NCBI RefSeq assembly: GCF_003470205.1
Contig: NZ_QWKP01000197.1
Coordinates: forward strand, 1-35,806
Direction of reading: 5' to 3'
Source: Cellulomonas rhizosphaerae
Lineage (GTDB): Bacteria; Actinomycetota; Actinomycetes; Actinomycetales; Cellulomonadaceae
DNA length: 35,806 nt
Both the position numbers and the translations under genes were made by a program. Shown piece by piece: positions 19,861 to 26,507 of the stretch; within the stretch, counting starts at the first letter, position 1, and each line of letters starts with the position of its first letter. The notes beneath the pieces were generated by a model. It made no database searches, was not told the origin of the DNA, and was given only the letters and a program-made list of their open reading frames with translations.

Positions 19861-19880
19861 ACAGTAACCCACTGTTACCG
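19861..19880 (-). promoter_or_regulatory. Promoter -10 with GTAAC-N5-GTTAC palindrome upstream of the 135-residue gene
   Basis: On the minus strand TACTGT (19866-19861) is a good -10 for the unknown gene, giving a leader of about 50 nt. It overlaps the inverted repeat GTAAC-CCACT-GTTAC (19864-19878). A further GGTGGGTAC segment just upstream can pair imperfectly with the same region, and another GTAAC occurs at 19912-19916. A repressor operator is inferred; its regulator is unknown. Confidence 0.45.
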
Positions 19881-19952
19881 GTGGGTACTACGTCCCGTCC
19901 GGATCCTCCGGGTAACGGCCCCCCGGATGGGTGAGCGGCGCGTCAGGGGGTC

Positions 19953-20582
19953 TCAGGGAGATTCCGCAGCGATCTCGTCGGCGGTCTCCGACGACAACCG
20001 GGCCCACAGCGCGTCGACCTGTGTGCGCAGGTCGTCCTCGCTGCCGGTGCCGTCGAGCACGACGTCGGCGACGGCGAGCCGGTCCGCGTCGCTCGCCTGC
20101 GCGGCGATCCGCGCCTCGGCCTCCTCGCGCGCCAGCCCACGGCCGACGACGAGCCGTTCGACCCGCAGCACCGCGGGAGCGTGCACGACGACGAGCACGT
20201 GGAACGCGTCCGCCTGGCCGGTCTCGACCAGCAGCGGGATGTCGTGCACGATGACTGCCCCGTGGTCGGCCGTGGCCGCGGCGGCCTCCCGCTCCGCGGA
20301 CAGGCGCCGGACGACGGGGTGCACGATCGCGTTGAGCCGCGCGCGCGCGTCGTCGTCGGCGAACACCAGGGCACCCAGCGCGGCTCGGTCCAGCGAGCCG
20401 TCCGCCGCGAGCACGCCAGGACCGAACTCGTCGGCCACCGCCTCGAGCCCCACGGAGCCGGGCGCCACGGCCTCCCGCGCGAGCACGTCGGAGTCGATCA
20501 CGACCGCGCCCAGCTCGGCCAGGCGCGCTGCCGCCACCGACTTGCCTGCCGCGATCCCGCCGGTCAGCCCGATCCGCTGCAT
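19953..20582 (-). CDS. coaE: Dephospho-CoA kinase
   Basis: A 209-residue P-loop kinase that phosphorylates the 3'-OH of dephospho-CoA, the last step of CoA synthesis. Walker A is GGIAAGKS (residues 8-15). DSDVLAREAV carries the conserved acceptor-site DxD/DxxAR pattern, LLVETG is the conserved PLLFE-like motif, and VLDGTGSEDDLRTQVD is the usual C-terminal NDG/NTG segment. It starts MQRIGLTGGIAAGKS at 20582, the family-standard N-terminus. It lies downstream of rpsA on the same strand, separated by a strong terminator hairpin, so it depends on read-through or an unseen promoter in the 45 bp after the hairpin. Confidence 0.95.
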   Translation of the reverse strand: MQRIGLTGGIAAGKSVAAARLAELGAVVIDSDVLAREAVAPGSVGLEAVADEFGPGVLAADGSLDRAALGALVFADDDARARLNAIVHPVVRRLSAEREAAAATADHGAVIVHDIPLLVETGQADAFHVLVVVHAPAVLRVERLVVGRGLAREEAEARIAAQASDADRLAVADVVLDGTGSEDDLRTQVDALWARLSSETADEIAAESP

Positions 20583-20626
20583 CGGTCCATCCTGCCCGAC
20601 CTGGGGCCTGTGCGCCCCTGCCCGGG

Positions 20627-20667
20627 AAAAGCCGACGGGCCGGCCACCCGAAGGTGACCGGCCCGTC
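20627..20667 (-). terminator. Rho-independent terminator of rpsA
   Basis: On the minus strand: stem GACGGGCCGGTCACC, UUCG tetraloop, GGTGGCCGGCCCGTC (15 bp with one G-U pair), then GGCTTTTCCC. It lies 28 bp after the rpsA stop and before coaE. Confidence 0.85.
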
Positions 20668-20670
20668 GAG

Positions 20671-20689
20671 CCCGGGTCGTGGACCCGGG
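20671..20689 (-). terminator. Second hairpin between rpsA stop and its terminator
   Basis: CCCGGGTC-GTG-GACCCGGG is a perfect 8-bp stem with a 3-nt loop, 5 bp after the rpsA stop codon. It has no T-tract. It forms a tandem pair with the terminator and may protect the rpsA 3' end. Confidence 0.5.
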
Positions 20690-20694
20690 GTGGA

Positions 20695-22200
20695 TCAGTT
20701 GCCCGTGAGCTTCTCGCGCAGTGCGGCGAGCGCCTCGTCGGACGCGAGGGTGCCAGTGGCCTCCTCGGTGGACGACGAGTACGTCGACGCAGCGGCAGGA
20801 GCCGAGGACGACGAGGACGAGGACGACGAGGACGTCGCGCTCTCGCCACCGGCGGCAGCGTCGGCGTCGGCCTTGGCGGCCTCGGCGACCTGCTTGCGGT
20901 GCGCCTCCCAGCGCTCGTGGGCGGCCGCGTACTGGCCCTCCCACGTCTCACGCTGCGACTCGAAGCCCTCGAGCCACTCGTTCGTGCTCGAGTCGAAGCC
21001 CTCGGGGTACTTGTAGTTGCCGGCCTCGTCGTACTCCGCCGCCATGCCGTACAGCGCGGGGTCGAAGTCCTCGCTGGCCGGGTCGAAGCCCTCGTTCGCC
21101 TGCTTGAGCGACAGCGAGATGCGGCGGCGCTCCAGATCGATGTCGATGACCTTGACGAAGACGTCGTCGTTGACCTGGACGACCTGCTCCGGGATCTCGA
21201 CGTGGCGCACGGCCAGCTCCGAGATGTGCACGAGGCCCTCGATGCCGTCCTCGACGCGCACGAACGCACCGAACGGGACGAGCTTCGTGACCTTGCCCGG
21301 GACGACCTGGCCGATGGCGTGCGTGCGGGCGAATGCCTGCCACGGGTCCTCCTGCGTCGCCTTCAGCGACAGGGAGACACGCTCGCGGTCGAAGTCGACG
21401 TCGAGAACCTCGACGGTGACCTCCTGGCCGACCTCGACGACCTCGGACGGGTGGTCGATGTGCTTCCAGGACAGCTCGGAGACGTGCACGAGGCCGTCCA
21501 CGCCACCCAGGTCCACGAACGCACCGAAGTTGACGATCGAGGAGACGACACCGGGGCGCACCTGGCCCTTCTGGAGCGTCTGCAGGAAGGTCGAGCGGAC
21601 CTCCGACTGCGTCTGCTCGAGCCACGCACGACGCGACAGGACCACGTTGTTGCGGTTCTTGTCGAGCTCGATGATCTTCGCCTCGATCTCCTTGCCGACG
21701 TACGGCTGGAGGTCGCGGACGCGACGCATCTCCACCAGCGAGGCGGGCAGGAAGCCGCGCAGGCCGATGTCCAGGATGAGGCCACCCTTGACGACCTCGA
21801 TGACGGTGCCGGTGACGACGCCGTCCTCCTCCTTGACCTTCTCGATCGTGCCCCAGGCCCGCTCGTACTGTGCGCGCTTCTTGGACAGGATCAGGCGGCC
21901 TTCCTTGTCCTCCTTCTGGAGGACGAGAGCCTCGACTGCGTCGCCGACCTTGACAACGTCACCGGGGTCCACGTCGTGCTTGATGGACAGCTCGCGGGAC
22001 GGGATGACGCCCTCGGTCTTGTAGCCGATGTCGAGAAGGACCTCGTCGCGGTCGACCTTGACGATGGTGCCCTCGACGATGTCGCCATCGTTGAAGTACT
22101 TGATGGTGGCGTCGATCGCGGCGAGGAAGTCCTCGGCCGAGCCGATGTCGTTGATCGCGACCTGCGGGGAGGCGGGCTTCGCGGGGGTGGTGATGCTCAT
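20695..22200 (-). CDS. rpsA: 30S ribosomal protein S1
   Basis: A 501-residue translation factor of the small subunit that binds mRNA through OB-fold repeats. Four S1 domains are visible, roughly residues 37-105 (GDIVEGTIVKVDRDEVLLDIGYKTEG), 122-190 (DGVVTGTVIEVVKGGLILDIGLRG), 207-277 (GQVRPGVVSSIVNFGAFVDLGG) and 294-364 (GQVVPGKVTKLVPFGAFVRVEDG). E. coli S1 has six; four is normal for actinobacteria. The C-terminal tail is acidic/aromatic and ends in a run of ten serines followed by Ala/Thr/Ser, then ALAALREKLTGN. The serine run is encoded by mixed AGC/TCC/TCG-type codons, so it is not a simple one-codon repeat. It has its own promoter (22349-22378) and a leader of about 140 nt. Confidence 0.97.
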   Translation of the reverse strand: MSITTPAKPASPQVAINDIGSAEDFLAAIDATIKYFNDGDIVEGTIVKVDRDEVLLDIGYKTEGVIPSRELSIKHDVDPGDVVKVGDAVEALVLQKEDKEGRLILSKKRAQYERAWGTIEKVKEEDGVVTGTVIEVVKGGLILDIGLRGFLPASLVEMRRVRDLQPYVGKEIEAKIIELDKNRNNVVLSRRAWLEQTQSEVRSTFLQTLQKGQVRPGVVSSIVNFGAFVDLGGVDGLVHVSELSWKHIDHPSEVVEVGQEVTVEVLDVDFDRERVSLSLKATQEDPWQAFARTHAIGQVVPGKVTKLVPFGAFVRVEDGIEGLVHISELAVRHVEIPEQVVQVNDDVFVKVIDIDLERRRISLSLKQANEGFDPASEDFDPALYGMAAEYDEAGNYKYPEGFDSSTNEWLEGFESQRETWEGQYAAAHERWEAHRKQVAEAAKADADAAAGGESATSSSSSSSSSSAPAAASTYSSSTEEATGTLASDEALAALREKLTGN

Positions 22201-22348
22201 GTAGGGATGGGCTCCGTTGCGGACAGGAAGTTGTACGGACAGGTTGACGGGCCGACGTCAGCTGATTCTGGAAGGAATCGGGACCGGAACACCCACCGCC
22301 AGACAGCGAGCGGGTTCGACCGGAACAAGGCGCGCGGCACCGCCGTCT

Positions 22349-22378
22349 ACCTTATCGCTGCCTCGTCGGGCGGGTCAA
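22349..22378 (-). promoter_or_regulatory. Sigma-A-type promoter of rpsA
   Basis: On the minus strand TTGACC (22378-22373), an 18-bp spacer, and TAAGGT (22354-22349). It lies just downstream of the pfkA stop and about 140 bp before the rpsA ATG. It is the most consensus-like housekeeping promoter I see in the window. Confidence 0.7.
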
Positions 22379-22383
22379 AGTGG

Positions 22384-23409
22384 TCAGGCGAGCGCGCGAG
22401 CCACCCCGAGCAGCTCGTCGGGCACGTACTTGACCTTCCCGGCGATCTCCGAGAGCGGCACCATCTCGACCGTCTCGCCGCGCAGCGCGGTCATCACACC
22501 GGATTCGCCGCGCGTGATCGCGTCGATCGCCGCGACGCCGAAGCGCGAGCCGAGGATCCGGTCCGTCGGCGTCGGCGTCCCTCCGCGCTGGATGTGGCCG
22601 AGCACGGTGACGCGCGTGTCGAACCCGGTGCGCTTCTCGATCTCGACCTTGAGCCGCTCGCCGATCGCGCCCGCCACGATCTCGCCGAACTTGCCCATCT
22701 GCGTCTCGTAGTGCATCGACGTGCCCTCGGCGGGGACCGCGCCCTCGGCGACCACGACGATCGAGAAGCTCGCGTGCGCGCGGTGGCGGTGCTTGAGGAA
22801 GCGCTCGATCTTGTCGATGTCGAACGGCTGCTCCGGCGCGAGCACGATCTCCGCTCCCCCGGCGATGCCCGACGTCGCGGCGATCCAGCCGGCGTGCCGA
22901 CCCATGACCTCGACGATCATCACGCGGTTGTGGCTCTCGGCGGTGGTGTGGATGCGGTCGATCGCCTCGGTCGCGATGGAGACGGCGGTGTCGAAGCCGA
23001 TCGACTGGTCGGTCCCCCACACGTCGTTGTCGATCGTCTTGGGGATCGCGACGATGCGGACGCCCGCCTCGGCGACCTTGCTCGCGGCGTGCAGCGTGCC
23101 GTCGCCGCCGATGCAGATGAGCGCCTCGATCCGCTCGGCCTCTAGCGTGGCGAGCACCGCGTCGATGCCGCCGTCGTCGGCGTGCGGGTGGAAGCGCGCG
23201 GTGCCGAGCAGGGTGCCGCCCACGGGCAGCACGTTGCGGATGAGCTGGCGGGTCAGCGGGACGGAGTAGCCGTCGACGACGCCCTTCCAGCCGTTGCGGA
23301 AGCCGATGATCGAGTGCCCGTGCTGGCCCTCGCCGTGCTTCACGACCGCCCGGATCGCGGCGTTCAGGCCGGGGACGTCGCCGCCGCCGGTGAGCAGTCC
23401 GACTCGCAC
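22384..23409 (-). CDS. pfkA: 6-phosphofructokinase (actinobacterial group III type)
   Basis: A 341-residue enzyme converting fructose 6-phosphate to fructose 1,6-bisphosphate in glycolysis. VGLLTGGGDVPGLN is the nucleotide-binding start. CIGGDGTLHAA has Gly at the position equivalent to E. coli 104, typical of ATP use rather than PPi (Asp). AIPKTIDNDVWGTDQSIGFDTA has Lys at the 124 equivalent, a mark of the PPi/group III lineage, and contains the catalytic Asp of TIDND. MGRHAGWIA and LGHIQRGGTPTPTDR contact substrate. ATP is the more likely donor. GTG 23409 is chosen because AAGGAG lies 8 nt upstream; the in-frame GTG at 23418 would overlap that site. Monocistronic. Confidence 0.94.
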   Translation of the reverse strand: MRVGLLTGGGDVPGLNAAIRAVVKHGEGQHGHSIIGFRNGWKGVVDGYSVPLTRQLIRNVLPVGGTLLGTARFHPHADDGGIDAVLATLEAERIEALICIGGDGTLHAASKVAEAGVRIVAIPKTIDNDVWGTDQSIGFDTAVSIATEAIDRIHTTAESHNRVMIVEVMGRHAGWIAATSGIAGGAEIVLAPEQPFDIDKIERFLKHRHRAHASFSIVVVAEGAVPAEGTSMHYETQMGKFGEIVAGAIGERLKVEIEKRTGFDTRVTVLGHIQRGGTPTPTDRILGSRFGVAAIDAITRGESGVMTALRGETVEMVPLSEIAGKVKYVPDELLGVARALA

Positions 23410-23539
23410 GTTGAGCACTCCTTCGTCGCTGGGTTCGCTGGTCAGGTGCGCATCGTCGAGCAGCCGTCATAGGCAGCCTAGCCAGCGCGAACGCCGGAAC
23501 CTATGCCTTCGGTCCCACGTGGGAGGCCACACTGGGGTC

Positions 23540-24367
23540 ATGCCCGCCGCGACGCCTGAGCCCGAGTCCGCCGAGTCCGCCGGGTACCAGGACGTCGAGG
23601 ACTCCGCGGCGACCGGCGCCGGCCGGGCGTGGTGGGACGCGAACGCCGGGGAGTACCTCGACGAGCACGGCGCGTTCCTGGGCCCGGCCGACTTCGTCTG
23701 GTGTCCCGAAGGGCTGCGCGAGGCAGACGCAGGGCTGCTCGGCGACGTCACCGGCGCCCGCGTGCTCGAGATCGGCGCGGGCGCGGCGCAGTGCTCGCGC
23801 TGGCTGGCGTCGCGCGGCGTCGAGGTGGTCGCGACCGATGTGGCCGAGGGCATGCTGCACGCCGGGCTCGGGTACGACGAGGCCGCGGGCGTGCGCACAC
23901 CGCTCGTCGTCGCCGACGCCCGGGAGCTGCCCTTTCCCGACGCGAGCTTCGACGTCGCGTTCACCGCCTACGGTGCGATCCCGTTCGTGCCGGACGCCGA
24001 CCGCGTGCACCGCGAGGTCGCGCGCGTGCTGCGGCCGGGCGGGCGCTGGGTGTTCTCCGTGACGCACCCGATCCGCTGGGCGTTCCCCGACGACCCCTCC
24101 GAGCGCGGGCTCACCGCAGTGCGGCCGTACTTCGACCGCCGGCCCTACGTGGAGATCGGCGGCTCCGGGCGCGTGCTGTACGCCGAGTACCACCGGACGC
24201 TCGGCGACCACGTCGCCGAGCTCGTCGGAGCGGGGTTCGTGCTGGACCGGCTCGTCGAGCCGGAGTGGCCGGAGGGGCACGACGCGGTGTGGGGCGGCTG
24301 GTCACCGCTGCGCGGGGCGCTGCTGCCGGGTACCGCGATCTTCGTGACGCACCGACGCCCGGGATGA
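23540..24367 (+). CDS. Class I SAM-dependent methyltransferase
   Basis: A 275-residue Rossmann-fold methyltransferase (Methyltransf_11-like). Motif I is VLEIGAGAAQCSRWLAS (about residue 75), the acidic loop after strand 2 is VEVVATDVAEGML, motif II/III regions are LVVADARELPFPDASFDVAFTAYGAIPFV and VLRPGGRWVFSVTHPIRWAF. The aromatic stretch AWWDANAGEYLDEHGAFLG upstream is typical of a group of actinobacterial methyltransferases of unknown substrate. ATG 23540 is preceded by CACACT with a 6-nt gap, so it is probably leaderless. The long in-frame extension upstream overlaps pfkA and is rejected. The acceptor is unknown. It converges with the symporter gene over a shared hairpin. Confidence 0.88.
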   Translation: MPAATPEPESAESAGYQDVEDSAATGAGRAWWDANAGEYLDEHGAFLGPADFVWCPEGLREADAGLLGDVTGARVLEIGAGAAQCSRWLASRGVEVVATDVAEGMLHAGLGYDEAAGVRTPLVVADARELPFPDASFDVAFTAYGAIPFVPDADRVHREVARVLRPGGRWVFSVTHPIRWAFPDDPSERGLTAVRPYFDRRPYVEIGGSGRVLYAEYHRTLGDHVAELVGAGFVLDRLVEPEWPEGHDAVWGGWSPLRGALLPGTAIFVTHRRPG

Positions 24368-24390
24368 CCGCTCGGCGGCCATCCCGGGCG
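24356..24390. terminator. Bidirectional hairpin between methyltransferase and actP-like genes
   Basis: CGCCCGGGATG and CATCCCGGGCG form a perfect 11-bp stem with a 13-nt loop. It lies across the methyltransferase stop codon and just before the symporter stop (24398) on the other strand. There is no T-tract, but the position between convergent genes suggests termination for both. Confidence 0.6.
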
Positions 24391-24397
24391 CCGGGCG

Positions 24398-26044
24398 TCA
24401 GTGGACGGTCGCCTTCTCGGAGCCGGCACCCGTGAGCGAGCGGACCTCCATCTCCGCGTACTTCTCCGGGCTGGACTTCCCCTTGCTCGCGTAGGTCCCG
24501 ACGATCCCGAGCACGAACGCGAGCGGGATCGTGATCAGGCCCGGGTTCTCGAGCGGGATCAGGTGGAAGTCGATCGACGTGTCCTTGATCATCGACAGGC
24601 TGTCGCCCGTGACCGGGTCGACCTTGCCGGACACCACCGGCGAGAACGTGATGAGCACGATGCAGGAGATGAGCCCGCCGTACATGCTCCACAGCGCACC
24701 CGACGTGTTGAACCTCTTCCAGAACAGCGAGTAGAGGATCGTCGGGAGGTTGGCGCTGGCGGCGACCGCGAAGGCGAGCGCGACGAGGAACGCCACGTTC
24801 TGCCCGTTGGCGAAGATGCCGCCGATGATCGCGAGGATGCCGATGACGACGACCGTGATCCGCGCGACGCGCACCTCGCCGTCGGGCTTGATCTCGCCCT
24901 TCTTGATGACCGACGCGTAGATGTCGTGCGCGAAGGACGTCGCCGCGGTGATCGTGAGGCCGGCGACGACCGCGAGGATCGTCGCGAACGCCACCGCCGA
25001 GATCAGGCCGAGCAGGATCGTGCCGCCGAGCTCGAACGCGAGCAGCGGGGCCGCGGAGTTCACGCCACCTGGCGCCGCCTTGATCGCCTCCGGACCGACC
25101 AGCGCTCCCGCGCCGTAGCCCAGGACGAGCGTGAACAGGTAGAAGATGCCGATCAGCCAGATCGCCCAGACCACGGAGCGGCGGGCCTCCTTGGCGGTCG
25201 GCACCGTGTAGAAGCGCATGAGCACGTGCGGCAGCCCGGCCGTGCCGAGCACGAGGGCCAGGGCGAGCGAGAGGAAGTTCAGCTGGCTCGTGGCGCTCGC
25301 GCCGTACTGCTTGCCGGGCGCGATGAGGGCCTCACCGCCCTCGCCCGCCTTGTCGATCGCGCCCTGCAGGAGGTCGGACAGGTTGAACCCGAACTTCGCC
25401 AGCACCCACACGGTCATGACGGCGGCGCCGACGATCAGCAGGATCGCCTTGATGATCTGCACCCACGTGGTGCCCTTCATCCCGCCGATCAGCACGTACA
25501 GGATCATCAGCGCGCCGACGACTGCGATGACGACACCCTGCGCACCGGTCCCCTCGACGCCGAGGAGCAGCGCGACGAGCCCGCCGGCGCCGGCCATCTG
25601 CGCGAGGAGGTAGAAGAACACGACGGCCAGGGTCGCGAGCGACGCCGCCATCCGCACCGGGCGCTCCTTGAGCCGGAACGAGAGCACGTCGGCCATCGTG
25701 AACTTGCCGGTGTTGCGCAGCAGCTCCGCGACCAGCAGCAGCGCGACGAGCCACGCCACGAGGAAGCCGATCGAGTACAGGAAGCCGTCGTAGCCGTTGA
25801 TGGCGATCGCACCGCAGATGCCGAGGAACGACGCCGCGGACAGGTAGTCACCCGCGATGGCCGTTCCGTTCTGCGGGCCCGTGAAGCTGCGGCCGGCGGC
25901 GTAGTAGTCCGCCGCGGTCTTGTTGTTGCGCGAGGCCCGGAACACGATGATCAGGGTGATCAGGACGAAGACGCCGAAGATCGCGATGTTGACGGCGGGC
26001 TCGCCGATCTGCTCGGTCTCGGCCATCGGCAGCACGGCGCTCAT
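24398..26044 (-). CDS. actP: Sodium:solute symporter, acetate/monocarboxylate permease type (ActP/MctC)
   Basis: A 548-residue polytopic membrane protein of the SSS family with about 13 hydrophobic helices. YAAGRSFTGPQNGTAIAGDYLSAASFLG is the conserved first re-entrant/TM1 region of cation/acetate symporters. GLPHVLMRFYTVPTAKEARRSV, ITAATSFAHDIYASVIKKGE and FAVAASANLPTILYSLFWKRFN are ActP hallmarks. Corynebacterial MctC, a homologue, imports acetate, propionate and pyruvate. The ATG overlaps the upstream DUF485 stop (ATGA), the standard yjcH-actP arrangement. The C-terminal tail (TYASKGKSSPEKYAEMEVRSL) is cytoplasmic. The exact substrate within short monocarboxylates is open. Confidence 0.92.
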   Translation of the reverse strand: MSAVLPMAETEQIGEPAVNIAIFGVFVLITLIIVFRASRNNKTAADYYAAGRSFTGPQNGTAIAGDYLSAASFLGICGAIAINGYDGFLYSIGFLVAWLVALLLVAELLRNTGKFTMADVLSFRLKERPVRMAASLATLAVVFFYLLAQMAGAGGLVALLLGVEGTGAQGVVIAVVGALMILYVLIGGMKGTTWVQIIKAILLIVGAAVMTVWVLAKFGFNLSDLLQGAIDKAGEGGEALIAPGKQYGASATSQLNFLSLALALVLGTAGLPHVLMRFYTVPTAKEARRSVVWAIWLIGIFYLFTLVLGYGAGALVGPEAIKAAPGGVNSAAPLLAFELGGTILLGLISAVAFATILAVVAGLTITAATSFAHDIYASVIKKGEIKPDGEVRVARITVVVIGILAIIGGIFANGQNVAFLVALAFAVAASANLPTILYSLFWKRFNTSGALWSMYGGLISCIVLITFSPVVSGKVDPVTGDSLSMIKDTSIDFHLIPLENPGLITIPLAFVLGIVGTYASKGKSSPEKYAEMEVRSLTGAGSEKATVH

Positions 26045-26394
26045 GCGGCACCCCCGGCGTTGTCGACCGTGCCTTCCTCGATGTGCAGCCGCAGCCGTTC
26101 AGCGACCGCGTCCTGGCGGTTGTTGGCCCACCGCGCGTAGACCATCGTGATGATGAACGTGCTCGCGAACTGGCCGAGCCCGAACAGCAGCCCGACCGTG
26201 ATGTTGCCCCAGACCTTGGTCGCCATGAAGTCGTGGGCGTAGTCGGCGAGCAGGACGTAGACGAAGTACCAGATCAGGAACAGCGCCGTCATCGGGAACA
26301 CGAAGTTCCGGAACCTGCGCTTGAGCGCCTGGAACTCGTCGCTGCGTTGGACGCGTTGGTAGTCGGTCTCGAGACCGTCGGCAGTTTCGCTCAC
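26041..26394 (-). CDS. DUF485 membrane protein, partner of the ActP-type symporter
   Basis: A 117-residue protein with two transmembrane helices: FVFPMTALFLIWYFVYVLLADYA (slightly over; core FPMTALFLIWYFVYVLL) and NITVGLLFGLGQFASTFIITM. The DUF485 signature FQALKRRFRNFVFP precedes the first, and MATKVWGNI lies between them. Equivalent to E. coli YjcH, which precedes actP; its role is probably to assist or regulate the symporter. It starts at GTG 26394 with GGAGG 4 nt upstream. The stop overlaps the actP ATG. I cannot identify a convincing promoter in the 113 bp between polA and this gene. Confidence 0.88.
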   Translation of the reverse strand: MSETADGLETDYQRVQRSDEFQALKRRFRNFVFPMTALFLIWYFVYVLLADYAHDFMATKVWGNITVGLLFGLGQFASTFIITMVYARWANNRQDAVAERLRLHIEEGTVDNAGGAA

Positions 26395-26507
26395 TGCGCC
26401 TCCAGGGTGCGGGGTGGCCCCTTTGCCACCACCGAACAGGGTGTCGCATTTCACCCGGTTCGCACGTTGACAACGGTATCGACACGCCGAAGCACCCGAA
26501 CGAGGGG

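Noticed and set aside
26395..26507. A specific promoter or regulator site for the DUF485-actP operon
   Set aside because: TTGTCA around 26470 is -35-like, but no -10 at suitable spacing could be read, and no CRP/GlxR-type palindrome is convincing.
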